This document shows positions 55,378 through 64,000 of a stretch of DNA of 64,000 nucleotides, piece by piece (within the stretch, counting starts at the first letter, position 1; every line of letters starts with the position of its first letter). Origin of the DNA: an uncultured Bacteroides sp. Its GTDB lineage: Bacteria > Bacteroidota > Bacteroidia > Bacteroidales > Bacteroidaceae. The notes under the pieces were generated by a model. That model made no database searches. It saw only the letters and a list, made by a program, of their open reading frames with translations, and was not told the DNA's origin. Position numbers and translations under genes: made by a program. The stretch covers positions 186,001 through 250,000 of the forward strand of contig NZ_OY782854.1 of the NCBI RefSeq assembly GCF_963678425.1, given 5' to 3'.

Positions 55378-55712
55378 TTAACTAAGTAAGCCCACAGCCG
55401 TGAACCCATGAGTCCTCAGTTGAGAACTCATCGTTCTTCATCCGAGAACCCATGGGTTCACAGATGAGGGCTCACTTACATCTCTTTACAAATTGGATTA
55501 ACTTATTAGGGAAAATTAGTTAATTTTATAGGTGTCCTACGGTAAAAAACAATTAAAATAAAGTGCGTATTTTATTTGAATTTCGTATCCTTTTTGCATT
55601 ATCTTTATGCCATAAACGTCATTCATTTCGGTCGTATCCTCAGAAAGCTAAATATTCCTAACCGAAGGATTAACGGGAATACTTATTATGATGTTGCGGA
55701 ACGTTTGATTTA
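55378..55712 (+). pseudogene. Relic of the HU/VirE cassette: leader palindrome plus VirE 3' end
   Basis: Bases 55378-55480 match the 94-bp palindrome region 15875-15975, and 55480-55620 match the region up to the VirE start. Bases 55621-55712 match the last 29 codons of the VirE-like gene (18114-18205). The VirE body and the whole HU gene are missing; the plsC relic stands where HU would be. Confidence 0.8.
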
Positions 55713-55799
55713 GTAGCAGATAGTTCTGATTTAGTAGCAGATAAAAAGTTGAACTTTTTTATCTGCTACTAGTTGAAAGCCCTTTTGTGAGGGCTTTTT
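55711..55799. repeat. TATCTGCTACTA repeat, copy 5, with terminator
   Basis: TAGTAGCAGATA occurs twice, then TTTTTTATCTGCTACTAG. A hairpin AAAGCCC/GGGCTTT (55776-55797) with a T run follows. It matches copy 3 downstream of the intact VirE-like gene. Confidence 0.8.
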
Positions 55800-55889
55800 G
55801 TGCGTTTTTAGTGGAAGATGGGGGAGCTGGATACCCATTGCAGCAAAAAATAAAAATTTCTTCATTTTCTTGGTTTTAAAAAATTAATA

Positions 55890-56318
55890 TTAAAGAGGCA
55901 TCATATAATTATAAACTAATGTACCACCAAAAAAACCAGTAATATTAACAGTAATGGCAGCAATGCCATACAAAATAAAAGAAATCCATTTAAGTGTGCT
56001 GTTCTCTTTTTTACCTGAAGCAAGCATTAATCGTATTACTGAAGTTACAATAAGCAAACACATTGTAATGAAGGCAAATAATTCATGAGACTCCTTAACA
56101 GAACCTGCTGCGCCCGACATCTCAGACGTAAATAATTCTCCCGATAACCATGTAACTACAGTAGCCAATGTACCAGTGACCAACAAATACAGACTCAGCT
56201 TTGGTAAGCACAATTCCTTTTTAATAATTAAAGAAGCTAATTCAATAATGAATCCGAACATGACCAATGCTATTGGAAAATGAACCAGCATAGGATGAAG
56301 ATGACTTGTATCAAACAT
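55890..56318 (-). CDS. DUF2231 membrane protein
   Basis: The 142-residue protein has four membrane segments. It opens with FDTSHLHPMLVHFPIALVMF, the conserved His-Pro start of DUF2231. Function of the family is not established. It stands alone between the relic region and the orphan SusCD pair. Confidence 0.8.
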   Translation of the reverse strand: MFDTSHLHPMLVHFPIALVMFGFIIELASLIIKKELCLPKLSLYLLVTGTLATVVTWLSGELFTSEMSGAAGSVKESHELFAFITMCLLIVTSVIRLMLASGKKENSTLKWISFILYGIAAITVNITGFFGGTLVYNYMMPL

Positions 56319-56361
56319 AACTTTAAAAATATTAAGAGATTAATAGAAATGATTATCTGAT

Positions 56362-56405
56362 TAAAAAAACAGCATTGGATGAATTATCAATTTTCATTGT
56401 GCTGT
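56362..56405 (-). terminator. Likely terminator of the second SusCD pair
   Basis: ACAGCA (56369-56374) pairs with TGCTGT (56400-56405), with further pairing GATGAA/TTCAT inside. On the minus strand it is followed by a T run (56363-56369). It lies 127 bases past the susD stop. Confidence 0.5.
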
Positions 56406-56531
56406 CTGTTATTTATCTGTTACTCGTTTGATTATGAGTAACAAATAAATAAAAAATAATGCAATAAAAAAAGTAAAATGAAAGAAAATTACACGATTCA
56501 TATTTTCTGCACGAAATAATGGCGTACACTG

Positions 56532-58163
56532 TTAATACCCAACATTCTGTATTAGTTGCGGATTCATTCCCTTTACTTTTTCTGGAATAGGAAAAACAGT
56601 TGTGTATCCGTTCTCTTCGTTAGGAAGTTGTGGACGGCTGCTATATGCTCTTGTAAACTGGCCGAAGCGTATTAAGTCCTGTCGCCTCCAGCCCTCCCAA
56701 GCTAATTCCAGTTGTCTTTCGGCTAGTAGATTCTCTAAAGTTGCTTTCCGGGCAGGTGCACTAACGCGATTACGAACCTCATTCAACTCTGCATCTCCGT
56801 CATCACCATTGCGGACTTTGGCTTCGCTTTTCATCAACAGTACATCTGCATAGCGGAACAAAACAATGTCATTCTCCATTAACTTACCATCTTTTGTTCC
56901 CGTTGCGTCTACTTCATACTTCTTCATACGTGCACCCGCTGTTTTCTCATAAGGAGTATTTGAAACATCCAGAAGCACTTTCAAGGGGAAGTATTCCAGG
57001 ACTGTTCCGTTATCCAGTTTCACCACGTTTCCTTTCAGATCATACACGATTCCGGCAAAATAGCATTTATCAAAACGAGGGTCTATTGTCTTTGTACAAT
57101 AACCGAACGTATTGAGTGCCTCTATAGTAGCACTCGAGCCGTTTTCGCCTCCAAGTCCGTAGGCTTTGGCATGGTTGTAATGACGGGAACGGAAAAGATA
57201 TTGCATCTGGTTAGTGTACATTGTTTTATTCATTGGAATGGTAAATATATTCTCATTAGATGATTCATTGAATACTGCAAAGTTGCTTTCGTATTGTGGC
57301 TCTAACTGGTATCCTAATGCCGTGATCATATCACAATAAGCGGCTGTTGCTTGCCAAGCATTCAACTGTTTACCATCCACTTCGAAGTAAATTGATTTTC
57401 CGTCTGGACGTATGTTATCCGTCCAGTTATTATCGGTGTAGATCTCTGCATTTAAAGTCAGTTTTGCCAGCAAAAAACAGATAACCGGACGAGTGAGACG
57501 TCCGTAGTAATCTCCGGACTGGTTACTACGTGCTGCAGTCAATAGAGGGGCGGTTGCCTGCAATTCTTTCACTACAAAGTCGAATATTTCTTTCCGCTCT
57601 TTCTGGACCACTTCTTTCATTGGTGTTGAGGAAGATAGTATCAACGGAACTCTTCCAAACAAATCCATAAGATAATAATAGTACATAGCGCGCATGGCGC
57701 GTACTTCCGCCCGGTAAACTGGCAGTTCGGCATCTGAATGTGTCTCTGCAAAACGGTCAATCTCCTCTAAAGATTTGTTGCAAAGATTCACCACTTTATA
57801 GAGATATTCCCATGTAGCCTGAATAGCGTCATTGTCCGTTCCCCATTTATGCAGAAACAGCCCTTGCCAGAAGCCGCCGTCATACCAGTCACCGCCACGA
57901 GTGGGCATAATAGCCTCGTCTGTAGTGAATGTATTCAGGTCATAAACACCGCGTCCTGTACCTTGTAATCCCTGGCTGTCGTTATATCCACCAACATACG
58001 TGTACAATGAAGCAACAGCGTTGAGGTAGACATCTGAAAGCGTTTTGTAAGCTTCCTTTTCAGGCAGTTTATCACGCGGGGTTTCTTCCAGAAATTTGTT
58101 GCACGCAGCAGATAACATTATCAAAACAACACATGAGAAAACATAAATATACTGGCGTTTCAT
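56532..58163 (-). CDS. SusD/RagB-like lipoprotein of the second pair
   Basis: ATG 58163 is chosen over 58178. It has GGAGGA 7 bases upstream and gives a clean lipoprotein signal ending LSAAC (Cys21). The 543-residue protein shows FLEETPRDKLPE, an AMRAMYYYYLMDLFG helix and RQLELAWEGWRRQDLIRFGQF near the end. It is the partner of the SusC-like protein encoded just upstream. Substrate is unknown. Confidence 0.92.
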   Translation of the reverse strand: MKRQYIYVFSCVVLIMLSAACNKFLEETPRDKLPEKEAYKTLSDVYLNAVASLYTYVGGYNDSQGLQGTGRGVYDLNTFTTDEAIMPTRGGDWYDGGFWQGLFLHKWGTDNDAIQATWEYLYKVVNLCNKSLEEIDRFAETHSDAELPVYRAEVRAMRAMYYYYLMDLFGRVPLILSSSTPMKEVVQKERKEIFDFVVKELQATAPLLTAARSNQSGDYYGRLTRPVICFLLAKLTLNAEIYTDNNWTDNIRPDGKSIYFEVDGKQLNAWQATAAYCDMITALGYQLEPQYESNFAVFNESSNENIFTIPMNKTMYTNQMQYLFRSRHYNHAKAYGLGGENGSSATIEALNTFGYCTKTIDPRFDKCYFAGIVYDLKGNVVKLDNGTVLEYFPLKVLLDVSNTPYEKTAGARMKKYEVDATGTKDGKLMENDIVLFRYADVLLMKSEAKVRNGDDGDAELNEVRNRVSAPARKATLENLLAERQLELAWEGWRRQDLIRFGQFTRAYSSRPQLPNEENGYTTVFPIPEKVKGMNPQLIQNVGY

Positions 58164-58177
58164 TTGAATTTCCTCCA

Positions 58178-60913
58178 TTAAAAATTAATACTCAATCCTA
58201 GCGTATAAGTCCGTGCCAAAGGGTATCCACGTTTGTCGTCCAAACCAAGCGTATTATTCACCGTTGAACTGTTAATCATGGGCGTAAGTCCGGAATATCC
58301 GCTAATTGTAGCCAGATTATTGACGGTAAACGCCAGGCGGAGCGACTGGATATACTTCTTTATTTTTTGCACAGGTACGTTCCACCCAACTGTTAAGTAG
58401 TCGAAATTAATATAGTCACCCCGCTCCAGCCAGTAATCAGTAGCTGTCTGGTCTTTGATGTTACGCTGTGGTGCCTCTTTCATCACATTATAATCCGGTA
58501 ATATATTCATATTCATATAAGTCAGTGAAGTACCGTTATAGATTTTATGCCCGAAAGCTCCGTTGATCTGTATTGAGATATCCCAACGTTTGTAACGTAA
58601 ACTGATGTTAGACCCCAGCAAAGCTTTGGGTACAGCCTGTCCTGCCACATAACGGTCTTCTCCGTCTTCCAGACTGACACCTCCTCCGTTCAGGTCTGCA
58701 ATATCATATACTGATCCGCCGTTGGAGCCAGTGACCAGCCCTTTGGAATGCGGCAGGTAGAATACACCTAGTGGTTGCCCCACTACCTGATATACAATGT
58801 TGTTATATCCTCCGTGAAATCCGGCACCGTTCAGACTTGCCAGACTTTTGTATTTAGAGGCCGAAATGGCTTCTCCATTGTAATAACCGCTCAATGACAA
58901 CAGCTTGTTTTGCTGAAAAGTAATATTGGCGTTGATATTCAGTTCCATATCCTTGGCTTTCAGAGGCGTTATTCCAATTGCAATTTCTGTTCCACTATTT
59001 CGCATAGAGCCGATATTTGCCAATAATGTGTTGTAGGTGAAAGGAGGTACACTCACATTATACAGATAGAGCATATCTTTTGTCTTCGATGTATAATAAT
59101 TAGCCGAAAGTAACAAGCGGTTATCGAACAAAGCTATGTCAATTCCTGTATTGAAAGTATGCTTTACTTCCCATTTCAAGTTTGGATTCGTATTCCGTAT
59201 ATCACCCAGCGATACCACTGTAGAAGATCCCACAGGAATAACTCCGTTTGGTTTTACCAGATTCAGTGTAGTGTATGAATCAATTCCGCTTTGATTTCCT
59301 GCCAATCCGTATCCGATGCGAAACTTCAGGTTATTTACCATCGACAGGTGCTTCATGAACTTCTCTTCGCTCATTACCCAGGCAGCCGAAAAAGAAGGAA
59401 AGAATCCCCATTTATGATTTTTTCCGAATTTGGAAGAGGCATCTGTACGGGTATTGATTGTGAAAATATAACGGTCGGTAAATGTATAATTAAAGCGTCC
59501 CAGAAATGAGACCAGGCGAGGTTCTTCATAATAGGAATTCGTCCCTTCCCACAAACGGATTGCTCCCGACTGCAAGTTGTCGTATCCAAATTTGTCTGTG
59601 CTGAAATTTGTTACTGTGGTGTAGAAACCGGTGTATGTTTCTTTTTGCAATTCAGCCAGTACCAGTGCATCAAAGAAATGTTTTTTCCAGTTCTTTTTGT
59701 AGGTTAGCATCATGTTCCCAAGCAATGACTCTTTTTTTCGTGTTCCTTTATAAGCTTGTCCGTGTGCCCAGACTGAGGTGGGCAGATATTGTGAGTTCTC
59801 CACAATATTATTGGTATACGCACCAAACATTGCTAGTTTCCAGCTTTCGGACAGGTGGAATGTTAGTCGGGCATGACCACTGATATGCGAAGTAGCATCA
59901 TTGTCTTTCACCTCCATCCAGGCCAATGGGTTAGTAATCTGGCTGGCATTCGTGATCATATCCCAGGAGTCTGTTTCCGGATTCTTATGATTGGGGAAAG
60001 TAGGATTGAAAGTGGCTGCCGAATAGAATGTCTTTTGATAATCGAACAAATTCCGATTCTTCTGAACAGAGCCAAACATACCCAGATCGCATTTTACAAA
60101 ACCGTCGAAGACTTCCTGCACCATGTTCATATTGGAAGTTAAAATTTTCATATCTTCATTCAGAATTACTCCCTGGCGGTTCATAAGCCCCACGGAAACA
60201 CGATAACTGGAAGCCTGAGTTCCTCCATAGAAAGCAACGTTATGATTTTGCTGCAGTCCGGTTTGTTCTGTTTCTTTCTGAAAATCAGTACTGTACCCTT
60301 TATCCAGAATGGAAATGTTTCGATCGGACGCCACTTTCCGAAATTCATCGGCAGAAAGCATTTTCAGATTCTTGTAGACTGAGGCAATACCGAAACTGCT
60401 ATTATAGCTCACTCTTGTCTTGTCACTGATTCCCTTCTTTGTTGTTATTTCGATTACGCCTGAAGCACCGCGCGATCCGTACTGTGCTGTCTCAGATGCA
60501 TCCTTCAAGATAGTGAAACTCTCTATGTCAGTGGGGTAAATAGAGGCAAGCATACTTAAATCACCGAAAACACCATCAACTATAATCAGCGGATCGTTGC
60601 CACTGGTTAATGAGGTTGTGCCACGTAACCGTACAGCATCCAGAGCTGCCGGACTGTTTGTGCTACGCTGAATAGTTAATCCCGGTACCCGTCCACGTAT
60701 AGCATCCAGAGGGGTAGTTATTTGTTCCCTGTTCATCTGATTTTCCGTAACTTTCTCTACAGATCCCGAAACATTCTTTAGCTTTCCGGTAGCATATCCT
60801 ATCGTAATTAATGAATCGGGCGGAAATATATCTGCCTTTTGTGCTATTGATGTATCTGGATAGATAGATAACAAACAGATACTTAAAATCCACCATTTGT
60901 AGTATTGTGCCAT
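58178..60913 (-). CDS. SusC-like TonB-dependent transporter without N-terminal extension
   Basis: The 911-residue protein has a signal peptide ending SIAQ (about 25). It enters the plug almost directly (ITTPLDAIRGRVPGLTIQRS, LIIVDGVFGD), lacking the carboxypeptidase-like domain of the transporter at 7245. The barrel ends in LGLSINF. It overlaps no enzyme genes and only the susD gene follows. Substrate cannot be inferred. Confidence 0.92.
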   Translation of the reverse strand: MAQYYKWWILSICLLSIYPDTSIAQKADIFPPDSLITIGYATGKLKNVSGSVEKVTENQMNREQITTPLDAIRGRVPGLTIQRSTNSPAALDAVRLRGTTSLTSGNDPLIIVDGVFGDLSMLASIYPTDIESFTILKDASETAQYGSRGASGVIEITTKKGISDKTRVSYNSSFGIASVYKNLKMLSADEFRKVASDRNISILDKGYSTDFQKETEQTGLQQNHNVAFYGGTQASSYRVSVGLMNRQGVILNEDMKILTSNMNMVQEVFDGFVKCDLGMFGSVQKNRNLFDYQKTFYSAATFNPTFPNHKNPETDSWDMITNASQITNPLAWMEVKDNDATSHISGHARLTFHLSESWKLAMFGAYTNNIVENSQYLPTSVWAHGQAYKGTRKKESLLGNMMLTYKKNWKKHFFDALVLAELQKETYTGFYTTVTNFSTDKFGYDNLQSGAIRLWEGTNSYYEEPRLVSFLGRFNYTFTDRYIFTINTRTDASSKFGKNHKWGFFPSFSAAWVMSEEKFMKHLSMVNNLKFRIGYGLAGNQSGIDSYTTLNLVKPNGVIPVGSSTVVSLGDIRNTNPNLKWEVKHTFNTGIDIALFDNRLLLSANYYTSKTKDMLYLYNVSVPPFTYNTLLANIGSMRNSGTEIAIGITPLKAKDMELNINANITFQQNKLLSLSGYYNGEAISASKYKSLASLNGAGFHGGYNNIVYQVVGQPLGVFYLPHSKGLVTGSNGGSVYDIADLNGGGVSLEDGEDRYVAGQAVPKALLGSNISLRYKRWDISIQINGAFGHKIYNGTSLTYMNMNILPDYNVMKEAPQRNIKDQTATDYWLERGDYINFDYLTVGWNVPVQKIKKYIQSLRLAFTVNNLATISGYSGLTPMINSSTVNNTLGLDDKRGYPLARTYTLGLSINF

Positions 60914-61024
60914 GAGTCCTGATTTTAAGGAATTATATTGTTATAACAAATGAAACCTTATATATGCTCAATTATATTAGTTATATTTCTATATTGAAAT
61001 CTCTAACGATCATTGAAAATTGAT

Positions 61025-61032
61025 TATATTTG
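61025..61032 (+). promoter_or_regulatory. -7 box of the small GNAT-like gene
   Basis: TATATTTG fits TAnnTTTG and lies 23 bases before the start codon. No clear -33 was found. Confidence 0.45.
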
Positions 61033-61055
61033 GGTGGACTAACAAATGAAAGATT

Positions 61056-61358
61056 ATGAAGATAGAACATGATAAAGAAAATGGAATTTTCCAGATGATG
61101 GTTGATGGAGTAACTGCCTATGTATCTTATCGGCTGGTAGATGGAGGATTAGATATTCGTCATACGATTGTTCCTGAAGAATTAGGAGGCAGAGGTATAG
61201 CATCAGCTTTGGTTAAAGCTGCCTATGACTATGCTTTGGAAAACGGATATAAACCGGTGGCTACTTGCTCGTATGCAGTGGTTTGGCTAAAAAGGCATCC
61301 GGAGTATCATGGTAAAACGGGGAATGATTTTGGTGGTGAAGGTACTTGTGCGGTGTAG
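61056..61358 (+). CDS. Small GNAT-like N-acetyltransferase (YjdJ type)
   Basis: The 100-residue protein has the acetyl-CoA motif LGGRGIASALVKAAYDYALE and the family's C-terminal CSYAVVWLKRHPEY. This fits the short GNAT group (GCN5-related, about 90-100 residues). Substrate is unknown. Confidence 0.8.
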   Translation: MKIEHDKENGIFQMMVDGVTAYVSYRLVDGGLDIRHTIVPEELGGRGIASALVKAAYDYALENGYKPVATCSYAVVWLKRHPEYHGKTGNDFGGEGTCAV

Positions 61359-61452
61359 ATTTCATCTATGAAGAATTGTCATACACTTTACCTTTGATAT
61401 CTTTGCGACAAAGAGTTCGCTTTTGTCTTAGAATCGTTATATTAGAGAGTTC

Positions 61453-62208
61453 TTATCTATTGTTCAGGAATTCTTTTCTGTTCCATACAAATTGATATTT
61501 TATCGCATCCTTCTTACATATAACAGAGCAGCTCCCGCACATTACACACTCAGAGTCGGCCACGAGACCCTTGTTGTCCTTTACATACTGCAGCAGGTGC
61601 ACGCCCGTTCTGCAATCAGTCTCACACAACCCGCAGTTTACGCATTTCTCTGTATCGACTACTGGTACAAGCCTTGAATATTTTGCGAGATATGAGGCCG
61701 GGAATCCGAAGATACACATGTTACGGCATCCCCACCGCTTATTTGTAAGAAGTGCCGTCAGACTTGCCATGCCAATATCTACGCACCATACCAAACAGTA
61801 ATGCCTGTTAAAGCTTGGTTCTAATCTGAAGGGATTGAAATGGAATCCGTTTATTGTTCCGCGCTGTATGTTCAGGTAAAAGAATGCAAAGGCAGAAGTG
61901 AAGAACATAATTTGCATAAGTACGCGAAACCATGTCATTGTTTTACGGTATTCTGCTTTCGGTTTTCTTGCATGATGGACGCAGTCATATGCTGTTCCCA
62001 TGAAACAAAACCATCCACATCCAATGCGCCCTAATATAGGTGTCAACAGCAGGAATATTACCCATATAATCATAACCATTGTAACAGCTCCCCAGTAAAT
62101 AGAATGCCAAATGAATCCAATGGCAAAGTACTGAAAGAAGGCGGGAGTTAGCATCAGAAAGAAGAATCGTGAGAGAAAACTTAAAGAACTAATTCGATTT
62201 TTTTTCAT
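61453..62208 (-). CDS. Membrane polyferredoxin, NapH-like 4Fe-4S protein
   Basis: The 251-residue protein has about four membrane helices. CGWFCFMG lies near 60-67. Two C-terminal 4Fe-4S motifs are CVNCGLCETDC (about 187-197) and CVMCGSCSVIC (about 220-230). Such proteins move electrons at the membrane. The partner is not encoded nearby. Confidence 0.82.
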   Translation of the reverse strand: MKKNRISSLSFLSRFFFLMLTPAFFQYFAIGFIWHSIYWGAVTMVMIIWVIFLLLTPILGRIGCGWFCFMGTAYDCVHHARKPKAEYRKTMTWFRVLMQIMFFTSAFAFFYLNIQRGTINGFHFNPFRLEPSFNRHYCLVWCVDIGMASLTALLTNKRWGCRNMCIFGFPASYLAKYSRLVPVVDTEKCVNCGLCETDCRTGVHLLQYVKDNKGLVADSECVMCGSCSVICKKDAIKYQFVWNRKEFLNNR

Positions 62209-62363
62209 TTTATACTACTTTTATGAATCGTTGTTATAAGCCTTTTTCTTAGCTTCTCAGGCTTTTTTATGCCTTTGTTGAGGCCTTTTTATTGTTCTTA
62301 TATGATTTTCTGTTGCTGGTTATTGTCTGTTTTGAGCAACAAAGTAACAACAAAAACTAAAAT

Positions 62364-62405
62364 AAAAAAAGCAAACTAAAATTATTTTTTACTTTAGTTT
62401 GCTTT
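62364..62405 (-). terminator. Terminator of the glycosyltransferase gene
   Basis: A perfect 13-bp stem AAAGCAAACTAAA (62368-62380) with TTTAGTTTGCTTT (62393-62405) is followed on the minus strand by a T run. It lies 91 bases after the stop. The rest of the 62209-62495 gap is AT-rich, with smaller GGCTT/AAGCC-like dyads near 62240-62290. Confidence 0.8.
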
Positions 62406-62495
62406 ACCTTAAATTTTTGTTGTAAAGACTCAATTATTAGGCGAATTATACTTTTATTAGATCTTTTTTTTTCTTAAAAAATTGCCTTTACTTTC

Positions 62496-64000
62496 CTATA
62501 AAGCATTGCTTATCTTTCTATACTTTTCTATAGTTAATCTTGCCATTAGGTAACTTACAGTCGATTCGGCCCCTTGATTGAGATTCACATGGGTCTCTTC
62601 CAGTCCATCATAACAGCCACCTGTACATGGATTGTAAACAATTTGATGTAGTCGGTTATTTCCTAAGAACCAGTTGAATGCTATTTCCATTTTTTTTCGA
62701 TACTCTTCATCCTTAAACTCCTTATAGAATGTACTTAGCGTCATAATGGTGTAAGCAACATCGATGGGCTGTTCGCCAAACCGTGCTGCTTTCTGACCTT
62801 TCAACAACCAACTCCTATTGGAAATAACTTCAATTCCATTCTTATTAAAAATATGCGATAGCAGAAATTTGAATGATGTTAGGGCTATATCTTTGTAAAT
62901 GCTTTCACCTGTCATCAAAAAGGCAAATAGCATGGCTTCTGGCAAAATGCTGTTGGCATAAGTCAGGTAGCTTTCATACCATTCCCATGATTCGGATGAT
63001 TCCTTTTTATACAACAGAAGCAAGCGCTTAGCATACGTTTTTACCAGATCCAGATGATCAGTGTCTTTTTCTGCCTTGTGAAAATAGAAAAGTCCTTTCA
63101 TGGCAAAGGCCATTGAGCGTGGCGATTTTACAGCTTTCATACTTGGCAATGCTTTCTCAAAGATAGAGATGGCATCAGTAATCATTGCTTCGGGCAGAAT
63201 ATCTTTCAAAGAGACTATATAGCCTAATGACCAGAGGGCTCTTCCATTAGAATCATCTAGATTGACTTCCTTATTCTGATCCGTAAAGTTCTTCTCCAGA
63301 TCAACATAATTTAAAAAGTTACCGGATGGTTGCTGGCAGGATTTTATGAAAGCGAGATATTTATAAATAAGATTAATACTTTCTTTTTCACCGTTCAATT
63401 CAAAGTACATGCAAGTTGCCACCAGTGCGCGGGCATTGTCGTCGAGTGTATAACCCGAGGAGAGATCGGGTTGATTGATTTTTGAAAACTGAATCATCCC
63501 AACATCAGTTGTCATCGACTTCAGATGACCCATATTAATTTCCGGTAAATTGTATTTAATCTGAATCTTATTATCAGATATAGATTTGAATAACATGGCA
63601 TGTGCTACAGCTGAGTTTTCCCAGGCAGTATATACAATCTTTTGTAGAGTGTTTGTTCTAAAGCTTTTTCGCAACGTATTATTGTTAAGTAAAAGGTTTA
63701 CACCTGCTGCTAATTGTTCCGAATTCCGAAAATCAAAAATAATCCCTGTATCTTTAGTCAAAACTTCTTTTGCATGTGGAATTGGTGTGGAGATGATAGG
63801 ACAACCGCAGCTCATGGCATACACAAACGTGCCACTTACTGCCTGATTGGGATCGTTCGTGGTGAACAGATAAATATCAGTAAGCTGTAAATATTCAAGC
63901 AATTCAGGCAATGACAGGTATTTATTAATAAATATCACGTGGCCTTTAATATTGAGATCATTCACTATCTGAATAAGATTTTCTCTGTATATTTCGCCCT
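62496..64000 (-). CDS. GT4-like glycosyltransferase fused to an alpha/alpha-toroid domain, 5' end missing
   Basis: The frame stays open to the window edge, so the start lies beyond 64000. The visible part begins in the second half of a GT4 domain: LPELLEYLQLTDIYLFTT, then GTFVYAMSCGCPIISTP. The remaining about 350 residues are helical repeats with YTLDDNARALVAT and DDSNGRALWSLG, resembling an alpha/alpha-toroid. The domain pairing suggests glycan synthesis and processing or binding. Substrate is unknown. Confidence 0.75.
   Translation of the reverse strand, partial: GEIYRENLIQIVNDLNIKGHVIFINKYLSLPELLEYLQLTDIYLFTTNDPNQAVSGTFVYAMSCGCPIISTPIPHAKEVLTKDTGIIFDFRNSEQLAAGVNLLLNNNTLRKSFRTNTLQKIVYTAWENSAVAHAMLFKSISDNKIQIKYNLPEINMGHLKSMTTDVGMIQFSKINQPDLSSGYTLDDNARALVATCMYFELNGEKESINLIYKYLAFIKSCQQPSGNFLNYVDLEKNFTDQNKEVNLDDSNGRALWSLGYIVSLKDILPEAMITDAISIFEKALPSMKAVKSPRSMAFAMKGLFYFHKAEKDTDHLDLVKTYAKRLLLLYKKESSESWEWYESYLTYANSILPEAMLFAFLMTGESIYKDIALTSFKFLLSHIFNKNGIEVISNRSWLLKGQKAARFGEQPIDVAYTIMTLSTFYKEFKDEEYRKKMEIAFNWFLGNNRLHQIVYNPCTGGCYDGLEETHVNLNQGAESTVSYLMARLTIEKYRKISNAL

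Overview
The window is chromosomal DNA of a Bacteroidales bacterium, most likely Bacteroides or a close relative. Evidence: two SusC/SusD pairs, a hybrid two-component regulator, lipoprotein signals ending in Cys, promoters of the TAnnTTTG (-7) type, low GC, and a Bacteroidetes-type aryl polyene cluster led by an aromatic amino acid lyase. No rRNA, tRNA, CRISPR array, integrase or transposase was seen.

Region 1 (1-15075): after the tail of a ferredoxin-like gene comes a fructan utilization locus. A PBP-type hybrid sensor/regulator lies beside a minus-strand GH32-MFS transporter-fructokinase operon, divergent from a plus-strand SusC-SusD-surface glycan-binding protein-GH32 operon. A surface GH32 cuts fructan, SusCD imports the fragments, the second GH32 releases fructose, the MFS carrier imports it, the kinase phosphorylates it and the hybrid sensor reads fructose. 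Gene order resembles the Bacteroides thetaiotaomicron BT1754-BT1765 region.

Region 2 (15100-18310): a GC-richer cassette with an HU-related protein divergent from a VirE/primase-like ATPase. A 94-bp nested palindrome lies between them and TATCTGCTACTA repeats flank them. An internally deleted relative of this cassette lies at 55.0-55.8 kb.

Region 3 (18.8-27.4 kb): an AT-rich accessory island. It holds a membrane STAS/HATPase-DUF4325-membrane protein operon, a Septu-like AAA ATPase/HNH pair, a lone HNH protein, a Bro-N protein and a DUF4143-type ATPase, plus palindromes and relics of the Bro-N and HNH genes.

Region 4 (27.4-31.2 kb): a secreted beta-propeller protein with a C-terminal tail, a membrane metallophosphoesterase and a PlsC-type acyltransferase.

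Region 5 (31.4-54.7 kb): 22 co-directional, often overlapping genes from one recognisable promoter to one strong terminator, forming an aryl polyene/flexirubin-like lipid cluster. It has a tyrosine ammonia-lyase-like starter enzyme, an adenylating ligase, two ACPs, three ketosynthases plus a chain-length-factor-like protein, a ketoreductase, two complementary hotdog dehydratases and a thioesterase. It also has two acyltransferase activities, two methyltransferase activities, a GT2, a LolA-like carrier, an MMPL exporter fusion, an oxidoreductase and a C45 hydrolase.

Region 6 (54.75-55.8 kb): no intact gene. It is a mosaic of fragments homologous to the fructan locus, the repeat, plsC and the HU/VirE cassette, several with their gene bodies deleted.

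Region 7 (55.9-64 kb): a DUF2231 membrane protein, an orphan SusC/SusD pair, a small GNAT-like protein, a polyferredoxin membrane protein and a glycosyltransferase cut by the window edge.
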